Source: Nymphaea colorata (lineage: Eukaryota > Streptophyta > Magnoliopsida > Nymphaeales > Nymphaeaceae). From it: a stretch of DNA of 64,000 nt. The translations under genes were made by a program, and so were the position numbers. How positions within the stretch are numbered: position 1 is the first letter of the stretch; each line of letters starts with the position of its first letter. The DNA lies in the NCBI RefSeq assembly GCF_008831285.2, contig NC_045150.1, positions 16,998,600-17,062,599 on the forward strand, read 5' to 3'. Shown in pieces: positions 36,801 to 43,288 of this stretch. The notes below the pieces were generated by a model, which worked only from the letters and a program-made list of their open reading frames with translations, was not told the origin of the DNA and searched no databases.

Positions 36801-36952
36801 CTCCCTTCCCGAGACGGCGGGTTGCCGCTTCCGGATAGGATCGACGCCACCGACCTCGCAACGGACGGCTTCTCCGCCACGTTCAGCACCGACAACCGCC
36901 GCCCCCCAGCTGCGCCCAAGCCCGGGCCTCCTCCGCCGGCGCCCCTCCTCAT
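6622..36952 (-). CDS. TOP3A: DNA topoisomerase III alpha, 5' part (14 exons, 3' end outside window)
   Basis: Type IA topoisomerase that passes single strands and, with a RecQ helicase and RMI1, dissolves double Holliday junctions in the nucleus. Exons (minus strand): 36620-36952, 35717-35895, 35534-35606, 35122-35244, 34924-35045, 34763-34835, 33278-33394, 32022-32105, 18568-18747, 18356-18484, 17369-17443, 16655-16744, 14145-14249, 6622-6656. They join in frame to 572 codons plus 2 nt. Seen: Toprim start LNVAEKPS (Glu27), LDCDREGEN (Asp135, Asp137, Glu139), [21 protein letters not shown], active-site Tyr353 in [58 protein letters not shown]. Junctions are GT-AG except intron 9, which is GC-AG. 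The C-terminal third, including any zinc fingers, lies beyond base 1. Exon 14's donor (GTATGC) is the least certain boundary. No frameshift or stop was seen, so the gene may be active despite the transposon load. Confidence 0.93.
6657..9357. other. TOP3A intron 13, left part: no gene recognised
   Basis: AT-rich intronic sequence. Contains a PBS-like TGGTATCAG at about 7190 and an LTR-like TGTTAAGATG start at about 7390, neither with a convincing partner repeat. No exon-like frame was recognised on the minus strand between exon 14 and the palindrome. Confidence 0.5.
9358..9685 (+). repeat. Left LTR of Copia Z
   Basis: 328 bp, TGATAAGATG...CTTACA, followed immediately by TGGTATCAGAGC (9686-9697). 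Inverted copy at 13251-13601. Confidence 0.8.
10003..10946. mobile_element. Non-autonomous hAT-like DNA transposon (944 bp)
   Basis: Terminal inverted repeats CTATGTCACACGGATACGG (19 bp) at both ends, flanked by the 8-bp direct repeat ACGGGCAT (9995-10002, 10947-10954). The homologous right arm of Copia Z carries the uninterrupted site (single ACGGGCAT, around 12938), which proves the boundaries. An 8-bp duplication fits the hAT superfamily. The interior has no transposase. It contains a short GC-rich ATG segment near 10220-10275 followed by GTAAGTG, resembling a first exon and splice donor, possibly a relic of an autonomous element's 5' exon. Confidence 0.85.
11091..11746 (+). pseudogene. 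Copia Z gag, left arm
   Basis: Encodes a Copia gag N-terminus ([37 protein letters not shown]) through the region [10 protein letters not shown] and, after a stop and frame change near 11524, [22 protein letters not shown] and [13 protein letters not shown]. It then stops and runs into antisense protease sequence at the palindrome inner end. There is no zinc knuckle, so no functional gag. An earlier partial copy of the same gag start lies at about 9868-10002, interrupted by the hAT-like element. Confidence 0.75.
11795..12796 (-). pseudogene. Copia Z gag and protease fragment, right arm and spacer
   Basis: On the minus strand, gag ([37 protein letters not shown]) continues to [15 protein letters not shown] and stops. 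After a short inverted stretch, the spacer resumes coding with [31 protein letters not shown] and [15 protein letters not shown], the protease region. The zinc knuckle is missing between the two. A second, outer copy of the gag start lies at about 12930-13045 with its own ATG, mirroring the tandem duplication of the left arm. Confidence 0.75.
13251..13601 (-). repeat. Right LTR of Copia Z (inverted)
   Basis: 351 bp; reverse complement of the left LTR with small indels, mainly an extra stretch in U3 near 13530-13575. PBS on the minus strand at 13239-13250. Confidence 0.8.
14250..16654. other. TOP3A intron 12
   Basis: 2.4-kb intron between exons 12 and 13. Contains an organelle-like, GC-richer patch around 14880-15440 (with the plastid 16S rRNA piece at 15245-15306) and AT-rich sequence elsewhere. 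The frames at 15175-15439 and 16165-16548 have no recognisable protein and are not called as genes. Confidence 0.6.
15245..15306 (-). pseudogene. Plastid-type 16S rRNA fragment (organelle DNA insertion)
   Basis: The minus strand reads CTTGACATGCCGCGAA, then CTCTTGAAAGAGAGGGGTG, then GGGAACGCGGACACAGGTGG. This is the plastid 16S rRNA stretch upstream of the 'GTGCATGGCTGTCG' region, with about one mismatch over 62 bases by my recollection of the conserved sequence. Flanking bases are not plastid 16S, so the piece may have come from mitochondrial DNA carrying a plastid fragment, or may be a trimmed plastid insertion. It is too short to be an rRNA gene. Confidence 0.75.
18485..18567 (-). other. 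TOP3A intron 9, GC-AG type, 83 bp
   Basis: The exon 9 coding sequence runs to SWSQDHN and is followed by GCATGTGATT. Exon 10 starts with AGA TTA TAT GAG (RLYELVV) after a TGCAG acceptor. The next GT (after GCAT) would leave a phase that neither available acceptor (CAG or AGAG) can restore. A GC donor is therefore the only in-frame solution I found, and it gives a protein of the length expected for the family at this point. Confidence 0.7.
18867..19149 (-). repeat. 3' LTR of Copia C
   Basis: 283 bp. Ends next to the gag-pol terminus; the stop codon TAA is created by LTR bases (TGTTAA), as in Copia A. Confidence 0.95.
19144..23448 (-). CDS. Copia C gag-pol polyprotein, intact (1434 aa)
   Basis: Complete Copia polyprotein for retrotransposition. 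Domains in order: gag ([17 protein letters not shown] near residue 33), CCHC knuckle ([14 protein letters not shown] near 255), aspartic protease ([13 protein letters not shown] near 355), integrase zinc-binding and core ([35 protein letters not shown]), reverse transcriptase (WKSVF-type start at [16 protein letters not shown], then [14 protein letters not shown]), RNase H ([45 protein letters not shown]) and tail KLEGEC. No stop or frameshift; length is normal for Copia. Two ATGs are adjacent at the start (MMAEEL); the first is taken. Related to Copia A throughout, but with a different LTR. With two near-identical LTRs it could be competent for movement, which sequence alone cannot show. Confidence 0.95.
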   Translation of the reverse strand: MMAEELAPKSDMAFDAGSAPKSEILPVQVTPIRLTKDNYLSWSAALEIGITSRGRLSYITGDQPAPSKTDPQWATWVLEDSQVKVWIISSVSADIQPLILRKPTSFDMWTVLARMYGRKKRVLRTYQIKRSIYSLKQGDLSVASFYAALKTKWEELDYHVNDNWDCGSDHARYWEKEWMDRTFLFLGGLRDEFESIRSQILNCDEIPGIEDVYARVESEEQRRQVMQIDPSHGTGPSAFVSRSSVSGPRPVRRCTHCHKSGHSVDFCWDLHPEKRLVRGRPPSSRRGPLVQDSTQSGSSSGEKSRLSPDQIKELQAYISRLSTTSEDTSTSDGVKLAQALVATSDQGNSSPGDWIVDSGATHHMTGDPKMFQEYKLTSGQQRVSMADGSSISVAGKGSFSLLNKYCLHNALHVPNIPVNLLSVSSITKELNCNLIFSADRCVLQDLGTGQKIGIGSAIDGLYRMPVQVASALISATSGQLSDVEDRSAIMRWHERLGHLPFQLIKHLFPKMFRSVSLDTFACEVCQLSKHVRASYPISFNKTSRPFALVHSDVWGPSGVPTGRGFRYFMTLIDDYSRCTFVYLLKERSEVSGIVKNFVAFVETQFQTPVQTLRTDNAREYVSLSLDDFLRSKGIIHETSCSYTPPQNGVAERKNRHLLNVTRALMFQRHVPKRYWGDALLTSAHLINRMPTRVLNGHSPYSALWPDQSPWPLTPRVFGCICFVHDHSPTLKKLDPRSIKAVFLGYSSTQKGYKCVDPSTSRVYVSRDVTFHEHEAYFPANPLQGECLGERVDEYSSHQLIQFTDFLDYTASSPSVSVDDTVSEDRDSQMEGGPVEEQSRDHLFGQVYTRKKNDVMEVVDVTNPDLVSSPDDPSPMNEDLPIALRKGTRSCTSHPIQRFVSYAKLSKDYKCFITSLSMTVIPRSVEDAREDPKWLQAMTEEMDALAKNNTWEVVDIPNGTHLVGSKWVFTVKYKPDGTVERYKARLVAKGFSQKYGIDYLETFAPVAKLKTVRVILALAVQKKWSMDQLDVKNAFLNGHLEEEVYMSMPPGYAQKGKCCYLKKALYGLKQSPRAWFERLRVVMKTNGYKQGNGDHTLFIKQRNGLVSLLLIYVDDMIVTGDDEEEKRKMKETLAAEFDLKDLGKLRYFLGIEIARSETGLVMSQRKYTLDLLKETGKLGCRPFLTPMESGTRISIKTGTILDEEGKGRYQRLVGKLIYLTLTRPDITYAVGVLSQFMHAPTDCHWKSAERVLGYLKNDPGKGLLYTRQSQLSIEGYSDADWAGCTDTRRSTTGYCIFLGGNLVVWRSKRQEVCSRSSAEAEYRAVAMGVTEMLWLKILLADIGVKMEEKMRMYCDNKSAINLANNPVLHDRTKHVEIDRHFIRERIDSKELILPYMKSEDQVADVLTKSLCTSQFEKNVSKLGMFDMYAKLEGEC
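23819..23830 (-). promoter_or_regulatory. Primer-binding site of Copia C
   Basis: TGGTATCAGAGC read on the minus strand, immediately internal to the 5' LTR. Confidence 0.9.
23831..24113 (-). repeat. 5' LTR of Copia C
   Basis: 283 bp, two visible differences from the 3' LTR. The GC-rich leader between it and the ATG (23449-23818) has repeated CGGCGGCG and CACCCACGGCAGCGGAA units. Confidence 0.95.
24114..24146. repeat. (TA)n microsatellite at the Copia C insertion point
   Basis: Pure TA run. The 5-bp TATAT target duplication of Copia C lies within it, so Copia C landed in a TA tract, probably at the broken end of element D. Confidence 0.9.
24223..24660 (-). pseudogene. Copia D gag fragment
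   Basis: Minus-strand frame with gag-like TIKLNGSNY, then a stop, then [35 protein letters not shown] and [17 protein letters not shown]. This matches the N-terminal half of a Copia gag of the UBN2 type. It ends in low-complexity Arg-rich sequence; protease and everything downstream are missing. The leader runs from 24660 back to the PBS at 25349-25360. Confidence 0.7.
25349..25557 (-). repeat. 5' LTR (25361-25557) and PBS of Copia D
   Basis: 197-bp LTR starting TGTTAAATACTC and ending GATCGTAACA, followed on the minus strand by TGGTCTCAGAGC, a one-base variant of the usual tRNA-Met site. Shares blocks with the LTRs of Copia B and Y (GTGTTTCTACAATATT..; CCCTAATCTCTTTAA). It contains an (AG)n run. 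The 3' half of the element is missing. Confidence 0.75.
25694..27006. mobile_element. Putative non-autonomous DNA transposon, ~1.3 kb
   Basis: Ends are inverted: ATTGTCACAAAA..ACG at the left and its complement CGTCTTTTGTGACAAT at the right, with subterminal repeats of AACGCGTAT or CGCCGTATTATAC type. The interior has a GC-richer segment (25970-26220) with tandem CTGAAGAGGGGCGTTTT units, reminiscent of the untranslated first exon of an autonomous relative. No transposase. A target duplication could not be fixed with confidence, so the superfamily (hAT or MULE) is open. Confidence 0.5.
27192..27414 (-). repeat. 3' LTR (Y type) of the Y/X Copia
   Basis: Starts TGTTAAAGAGTG after the polypurine tract CTTGAGGGGAAG and probably ends CAATTGTAACA at 27192. 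It shares blocks with the Copia B and D LTRs but not with the LTR at 30050-30328 at the other end of the same apparent element. Confidence 0.6.
27422..28590 (-). pseudogene. Copia Y reverse transcriptase/RNase H
   Basis: Minus-strand fragments [117 protein letters not shown] and [12 protein letters not shown] give the RT C-terminal part and RNase H. Several frameshifts, one from a 23-bp tandem duplication (27748-27793). Very close to Copia B. Upstream (higher coordinates) it is joined directly to protease sequence of the X segment, skipping integrase and the start of RT. Confidence 0.85.
28600..29694 (-). pseudogene. Copia X gag-protease
   Basis: Starts MDHHNRNSS, with gag [31 protein letters not shown], a frame change near 29340, [36 protein letters not shown], a CCHC knuckle [14 protein letters not shown] near 28880, then protease [36 protein letters not shown]. 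Breaks off after DAGKL at about 28620, where RT sequence begins. The gag is clearly homologous to that of Copia Z. Confidence 0.85.
29781..29998 (-). repeat. Tandem leader repeats with TTTAGGG cores
   Basis: On the + strand, ATTTTAGGGTTAGGGCAGA-type units recur at least four times, alternating with AACAGAAATTAGGGCAGAG. They lie in the untranslated leader of Copia X. The TTTAGGG core resembles the plant telomere unit, but the array is irregular. Confidence 0.75.
30038..30328 (-). repeat. 5' LTR (30050-30328) and PBS of Copia X
   Basis: 279-bp LTR, minus strand TGTTAAGATTGTACAAATTGG...AATCTTACA, followed by TGGTATCAGAGC (30038-30049). No second copy is present in the window. Confidence 0.8.
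30329..30757 (+). mobile_element. Copia A-type 3' fragment (RNase H end plus LTR)
   Basis: Begins abruptly at the X LTR edge with coding [48 protein letters not shown], the C-terminus of the Copia A/C polyprotein. Then comes an LTR-like stretch from TGTTGAAGC (about 30503) that follows Copia A's LTR with many substitutions, including the AGAGAGAGAGTCTGG block. The end near 30757 is inferred. 5' truncated. Confidence 0.8.
30758..32021. other. TOP3A intron 8, right end: no gene recognised
   Basis: AT-rich intron sequence with a CT run (30781-30797), T-rich stretches, and CGATACGC/TACGCTACGCC motifs around 31190-31250 that look like the edge of a degenerate DNA element. No inverted end could be matched. 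Confidence 0.4.
33789..33861. repeat. (TA)n microsatellite with inverted flanks
   Basis: About 73 bp of TA with one TG interruption, in TOP3A intron 6. Bracketed by ATATAAACG and CGTTTATA, so the tract and flanks form one long near-perfect palindrome. Confidence 0.9.
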
Positions 36953-37300
36953 CTCCCTGCCCGCGGGTGCAGAGACCGGTGGCCCTCTGCGCTTCCTCCT
37001 CGGCCTCCATTTTTTATATTTTCGAATTTATTTAGTTTTTCCAAGAGAATCGGTTGATCGTCTTCCTCGCGGGAAAAGCTGGGCACTGCCGACGAAATTC
37101 TCAATTCTAAGGCACACATTTTTCGAGATTTCTTATAACCTCCTCGGGTGAATGAACTGTCGATTTTGAGGTTGTCTTTTCGTCAATTTCTTGCAACAGC
37201 CTTACAGCAATGTAAATCGCGAAAAGGGTATATCAACATACATGTTGGGAGTAGTTGATTGGATTTGGATTGGATACATTCATATTTACTTTTTTGGATA
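36953..37300 (-). promoter_or_regulatory. TOP3A 5' leader and proximal promoter region
   Basis: Sequence directly upstream of the TOP3A ATG. No clear TATA box was recognised. An ATG at 37010 opens a 102-codon frame out of phase with TOP3A that overlaps its start (37010 to 36702). If transcription begins above 37010 this would act as an overlapping upstream ORF and could damp translation. The transcription start is not determinable from sequence alone. Confidence 0.3.
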
Positions 37301-38622
37301 TTGATGTATTTGAATTCAATTACGAATGAAGAAAAGTCATATTTGAATATTCACAAAACATGTGAATTGTACGTTATATATTATGGCTTTATAAGGAGAG
37401 GGCATGAAAGGCACTCTCCAAGCAGCATATTTGGTAACAATAAAGTTGTTATTGTTTCGTAAACCTCTTTCAAAGATTAAAACATATCATTGTCAAACGA
37501 GCTTTCTATGTCATCTTTGGGGTCAATCGGTTTGATAACAGTAGTGTTGTTGCTGTCCATTGAATTTATCAAAAATGTTAGAATCTACCATTGTCAAATG
37601 AGCCCTTCATGTACATTTGGGTCCATCATGTCATTAACGAGTTGTGTGTGGTAATTATAAAGTAGCATCGGCAAACGTCCCCCGATTAACTTGGGGTGCA
37701 TATAAATTAGCCTTTTACACTGAATCAGAATAGGTTATATATTATGGCTTTAAGAAGGAAAGGCATGAAAGTTGTCCTCTCTACAACACATAATGTACTC
37801 CTGAAGCCATAATAGGGAAGTCGTCTCGTCGCCGCTCGTCTGATGCCTCAAATGACCAAGGCGCTGTTCAATGTTAACATGAACCACTTCCTTTCATAAG
37901 AGAAAAGGTGAAATATGAATTCTTTTGTATAAATCAATCAAAAGTATATTTGTTAAAATCAAAATATCCTTGACATGATATGAGACTGTCTTTTCAAATT
38001 AAAAAGATTCTAATAGATGAAAATTACTTTTGTTAAATAAAAGAGCAATTTAGAAACCACTTATATTTTTTATGTATTCATAAATAATGATAAGATTATT
38101 AAGATGTGAAGACGCTTCTAATGTTATGTCATTAACATGGGAACGTGTTTTACTAGAAGGCCGTTTATGTAATTTTCTAAATGCCAGTTTCGTGCTTAAT
38201 GGCGGGGAGAGGCTCGGAGCCTTCCATTTTAAGTTTATAAGTAAACTTATGTAGTCTTGTGTATGCAATTCGTTATGCGTCAATTCATATTAATCAATTC
38301 ACTAGTGGACATAAAGTTCGTCAAAGCATTGAACAGTAAGCTGTCAGGTCATTCTTGCGCGCCAGTGCTTCGTTAGAATCAACAGTCTTAGCTTCATTTT
38401 TTCATCAAATTTCGTGCGAGCATCATGTTTTTCTTTTTCCTTCAATTTTTTGAGCTGTTTAGTGTAATTTACCTTATGCAGGGAGATTGATCAAAACTTA
38501 TCTTATTAGTCCTGCCCTTTAATTCTCGCCTGAGTTCAATCTATCTATAGACTTTAATTTTCATTTTCACAAGGTTTGTAAATTTATTTTATAAGTTATG
38601 TGGTATGTGTACAAGGGCCGGT

Positions 38623-38653
<31 letters not shown>

Positions 38654-38746
38654 GATTTGGTCTCTAATTGAGTAGATGTACTAGCTTATCATCATATTAT
38701 ACAAAATTGTAGAATTATTATATTGTAAATAAACCATCCAATGCCA

Positions 38747-38770
38747 ATATATATATATATATATATATAT
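38747..38770. repeat. (TA)n microsatellite
   Basis: Short TA dinucleotide run in intergenic DNA. Confidence 0.9.
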
Positions 38771-38893
38771 GTATAAAGTGACAAGCTGAAATGAGTCGAG
38801 ATTGAGCTTGGACTTGGTGTTTATGAGTAGATTTGGGGCTCATCTCATAAAGCTCAAGTCAAACTTGAGCTGAGGAATATAGGACTCGAGCTC

Positions 38894-39003
38894 GACTCGC
38901 TCATTGTACATTCCTACCCCCATCAAGTCAAATGCAACCTAGACCTTCAAGGCAAAGAGAGGTTGCATTGATATAGGGGGTAGAAATGTACAACGAGCGA
39001 GTC
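38894..39003. repeat. Imperfect inverted repeat (hairpin)
   Basis: Arms 38894-38940 and 38960-39003 (GACTCGCTC..TGCAACCT against its complement) with a 19-nt loop, about 90% paired by eye. GACTCGAGCTCGACTCG-type sequence next to it is common at plant transposon ends, so a small fold-back element is likely. Confidence 0.7.
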
Positions 39004-40639
39004 CAGCGCATGTGGGTGGGGATAGTTTTTTTTCCAAAATACAAGCTATTACATAATTTCTAAAATTTTCAGTGCAGCCAAGTGAAAATTTTTGTGAATT
39101 TTATATGGCAAATTTTAATATTTTCAAAACGTAGGGGGCGGATGTTTCAGTGGCATGGCCCCTTGACTCCCACAGTGCTCATGTGGTCACTTAGGTGGAA
39201 CATTTACATGTAAAAAATTTGACTGCTCCATGTGTCGATTGTTAAGTATTTGACTTGTCTTCATTTGATTCATGCTAGATTTTTAGGGGGACCAGACCTC
39301 TATTGGTTCGAGAGACTAGATCATTCCTGGTGGTGCCTTTATTTGGAGTAATCAATCCAAAGATTAAACATTACCCTTCTATTGTCTAAGTATCTAAATG
39401 TTTTATTGATCTTAATAAAACAAACTTGTCCTAAATTTTGAAAGTAATGTTCAATAAAAATCTAATTTGGCCTTTAGAACTTATGATTTTATAACGAGAT
39501 GTTATTGGATTATCTCCATCATCATCAACGACCATATAACGATTGACCCCTAGGTTATACGATGCATGCATATCAAAGATTTGATAATTAGGATATGGTC
39601 TCTAAGGACTAAATATTAAGAAATAGGTCTATATCCTAAGTTTTAATTTGTTGATGTTCTGATTTCAAAATGAATTTTGGAAAACTTAGTTTAAATTGAA
39701 AGTTAAATTTTTTATTAATCTTTTTTTTTAAGTTGCCAAGGGCTGAAATATGTTTATTATTGAAATTTAGGGTTTGAGATTACATGATTTTTAAGTTTAA
39801 TGGATCTTGGAGATGAATTAAAATTCTTAGGTTTGGTCAGCTTTCCTTAATGAGACTTAAGTGACTTGAGATTTTAGGGTTTAAGTCTTTAATGGTTCAT
39901 TGTAGGTTAGCAAACACTGGACTTAGGCTTTATTGATGAGTTTAAATGTCTACGCTTTAGGATGTAAACATTTTCAATATTATGGTTTGAGGTGATGAGT
40001 TTGGTAAGGTATCTAGGTTTTATGACTTGGTGACTTTTTATTTAGGTTTGAGGTTAGGGGCTTCAGACTCATGAGGTTTTATGTTGGCTCATGTAGTTGA
40101 AGTTAACTTAAATTTTTAATTTGGGACTTGATATTGGTTTTCACGGGCTTTGATGTGTTAAGATTTTTTAGTAAGAGTTTAGGTCTAAGTTGATGTTTTT
40201 AATTTGATTGGTTAAGCTTTGATTTTCCTAAGTTATATGATGTCCTAATCATTTAGATCTCTGTAGTTTTAGAAAATTTTGTTTTTAAAATACTTGTATT
40301 CTTTATTTTTTCAAAAAAATGATGCAATACCCAAATTAATGCTTAGGTTGTAATACTAACTCAATCGTACTTAAATTCTAAGCAGTTGTGAAGTGTGGGC
40401 TTTCATGGGCAAACTGTGCTTAATTTTAAAACCAATGCATGCCTAATTTAAGGGTTCCTTATCAAGTATTTGCAGGTTGTTGCGGTAACGAAGGCCCAGC
40501 CTGGGGTCAGGTGCTGTAGGCGGAATCAAACCCAATAGGATTCCAAACCTAATTCGTTCGGTCTGTACCATAGCAAAAAAAAAGCCTTTTGATTCGCCAG
40601 TGGTAAGGGTTTCGAGTGGAAGAAGCGAATGTGGGAAAT

Positions 40640-41810
40640 ACCAAAACAGGTCAGGACTCATTCTTCTAGAAAGGTTAGGACTCTTTTGAAAGGTCAGGAC
40701 TCATTGCAATTATATGTCATTAGTACTCACTTGACAACCAATTGTATGTCATTAGTACTTACTTGACAGGTTGGCGAGCTAGCTGCATTTCTTTTGAGTT
40801 GACCCGCGCGCGGGGACAGATCTTTCTAGACCCCCACCCCGATAGAAACATCTTCAGAATCAAGAACCTCTCTCCATTCCGCAACCCCGATGTATCCGTT
40901 TCCTCCTCCATGGCCTTCTGTCCGTCTCTGATTCGGAGGAAAAGGTCGTTCAAAGGCTGATCAGAGAGAATAGGTGGTTTAGCGGTTTCTTGTCTCAAAT
41001 GTTTGGTATGGTGAGTACTGATGACATACAAATGAGTCTTGACCTTTCAAAAGAGTCCTGACCTTTCAAAAGAGTCCTCACCTTTTTGGTATGGTGAGTA
41101 CTGATGACATACAAATGAGTCTCTTTGCGAGTGCTTTGCTCGTTGTATCGCGGAGTAGACTCGCGAAATCGGATGGAGTCTCGACTCGCAAACTCGCTCG
41201 CACTAATGGGGCTCTTTACGAAAAGTGTCGTCTACACTATACGCTCGATGAAGGAACCACCAATTCAAGGTGTTCCGTCAAATATATCAGGGGCTCATCC
41301 GCAAGTATGAGGGGCCATTCCCCATCATAAAGAAAGTAGGACGCCTACAAACTTCTGCTTCCTCCCAAGCAAAAGATCCACCCTGTCTTCCAAGCCACAT
41401 GCCATCAAGACATGGAAGACCCTCAATGAGGCGTTCCCAAGAGGCCACCGACAACGATGACGACTTCCTTCCACAAGGAAGTGGAATATGTGATGACAGA
41501 ACGCAAAGTTCATCGACGTGCTGTCCCAGCTTACACGGAAGACTTGGTCAAGTGGACGTGACTACCCGAGAGTGAAGCAAGTTGGGAACGAAGCGACGAC
41601 TTGTGGCAGTTCGTGGCCAACGAGAAAACGATGAAGGGGTGACGAGGATGTCCACGCAATGACAATTCCTCAAGAATTCTCATTAGTCCTGACCTTTCCT
41701 CAAGAATTCTCATTAGTCCTGACCTGTTTTGGTATGGAAAATGACATTTGTTTGTACAGTGAGTACTAATGACATTTGTTTGTCAAGTGAGTATTAAGAA
41801 ATTAGCTTCT
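40640..41810. mobile_element. Fold-back repeat cluster with captured sequences
   Basis: Two short cassettes, GGTCAGGACTCTTTTGAAA and GTCATTAGTACTCAC, recur in one orientation at 40644-40770 and in the opposite orientation at 41006-41125 and 41668-41805. Between the blocks are GC-richer segments (40780-41000, 41140-41650) that differ from the surrounding AT-rich DNA. The second derives from a chromovirus; the first is not recognised. A fold-back or MULE-type transposon that captured host sequences would explain this. Exact ends and target duplication were not resolved. Confidence 0.55.
41240..41650 (+). pseudogene. Ty3/Gypsy chromovirus pol 3' end with chromodomain
   Basis: Translated in changing frames: YQGLIRKYEGPFPIIKKVG (post-integrase GPF-type motif), HPVF-like and MLKP-like remnants, then HKEVEYVMTERKVHRRAVPAYTE and DLVKWT, stop, LPESEASWERSDDLWQFV. 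This is the chromodomain with its VKW and SWE motifs. Stops and frame changes make it non-coding. The rest of the retrotransposon is absent. Confidence 0.75.
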
Positions 41811-42123
41811 CTATAATCCAAGATTATTACCACAAATTAGGAGGCTTAATCACTTTCTAAACATGATTAAGAGTGAAGTCTGTTCGTATGTAATGAAGAA
41901 TCAAAATTTATTACTTCTGAAACAATGAATTGATCTTATGTTAAATAAAGTGCTAAAGTCTAAACTATATGCAATTGATCAAGAATTTAAGCATTTTTTT
42001 AAAAAGAAGGAATAAGGATGGAGGGAGGTACCTAACTCCTTGATACCTAATTGACAAGGAATAATCTAAGTGAAGTTCCTTAAAATTTTGAAAAGATGGT
42101 TATTTATTTTCTAAACCAAAGGT

Positions 42124-42581
42124 TGTAATACTCCAAAAGTTTAGTCATGTATTAAAAATTGTGAAAGATATTGAGGGGATTTATAAAATAAATCGTTAGC
42201 TAATTAATTGTCTTGGTTCCTTGCTTTTTTGGTGCTGAAACCAAAATTGTTAGGAGTAAGTTGGGATCCGTCAAACTAGAGGCCCGAACCTGATGTGGAT
42301 TGAGTTGTTACAGTGGTATCAAAGCCATGTTCAACACTTGGACCTAGGGGACGCATGTGCCTTAAAAAAGAGGGGGGGAGGGGCGTATAGATTACAACAC
42401 CATAAAAGTTTAGTCTTGTATTAATGATTGTGAGAGATTTTGAGAGACTTATAAAAATGGTTGCAAAGTGATTAATGCTCCGGTTCTTAGATTTTTGAGG
42501 GCTGGAATCAAAACTGCTAAAGGGTGTGTTGAGATTCGTCAAAGTAGGGGCTCAAGTCCATGTGTGGGTTGGGTCATTACA
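42124..42581 (+). mobile_element. TRIM: miniature LTR retrotransposon (~460 bp)
   Basis: Two diverged direct repeats, 42124-42312 and about 42391-42581 (~190 bp, shared blocks AAAAGTTTAGTC, GATATTGAG/GATTTTGAG, GGTTC.TTG, GATCCGTCAAA/GATTCGTCAAA, ending TTACA). They are separated by only 78 bp. That spacer starts with a tRNA-Met type PBS (TGGTATCAAAGCC, 42314-42326) and ends with a polypurine tract (42364-42383). LTR, PBS, PPT, LTR with no coding sequence is the definition of a TRIM. No 5S rRNA motif was seen, so it is not evidently Cassandra. LTR divergence implies an old insertion. Confidence 0.8.
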
Positions 42582-43288
42582 ATCCTAGCACCATGGTTAA
42601 ATATTTTAATCACATTAAATCACCAATTAAACATAGTATATGCAAATCTTGGGAAATATAAAAATATGTAAAAATTAAAAATTAACAATGATCTTATTCT
42701 AAACAAAATGAAAGAAAACATGTTTGCTTAAGAGACAATAATTAAGTTCCTAATCTAAGTGTAGTACCACAATGAGGGATTGATCATCTTTAAATATTTA
42801 ATCAAGCATGGTGTGTGCATTTGTTTAATTAAAACAACTAAGCTTATTAGGGAGGGGCACACCTAACCCTTTAAGACATAATAACAATAAATTAATTCTA
42901 ACATAATCTAAGCAAGCTCAAAAAATAAATAAAGATTATAATGAAGACGAAATAGAATAAAGTAAAGAAGAAAAGAGAGGAATGTAAATGAGAGAATAAA
43001 GGAGATGAGAGAGACTTGGTGGATGCAAATGGGGAAAATGCACTCCCATTTATGGATGTGGAGAAGGGCGAAAAGGTGATAACGAATGAGGGGATCTTCT
43101 AGGCTGGTTTGTGGTTTTGTTTGATGGTTTCATGGGGACATTAAAATGTTGGGGGCTTTAATGGTTTTGTTTTGTGGGTTTGAACTTTATCGGTATTTCA
43201 AATGGTTTTTTCAATGGTTTTAGATTTTATGGGTAGAGGGTGGTTTTGGTTTTGAAAAAGGTGCGTATTATTTTAAGGGAAGTAGACT

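Larger units (their letters stand above)
37301..40440. other. Intergenic region upstream of TOP3A
   Basis: No gene recognised. Short dispersed direct repeats occur (TTATATATTATGGCTTTA at about 37372 and 37733; CCATTGTCAAA-GAGC at about 37488 and 37587). A TA microsatellite lies at 38747-38770 and a hairpin at 38894-39003. From about 39660 to 40260 the + strand is strongly depleted in C (G/T-rich), without a coding frame. Confidence 0.5.

Noticed and set aside
36702-37010. Frame starting [12 protein letters not shown] as an alternative TOP3A N-terminus
   Set aside because: It is out of phase with the Toprim domain and would need a frameshift; the ATG at 36952 leads directly into [11 protein letters not shown].
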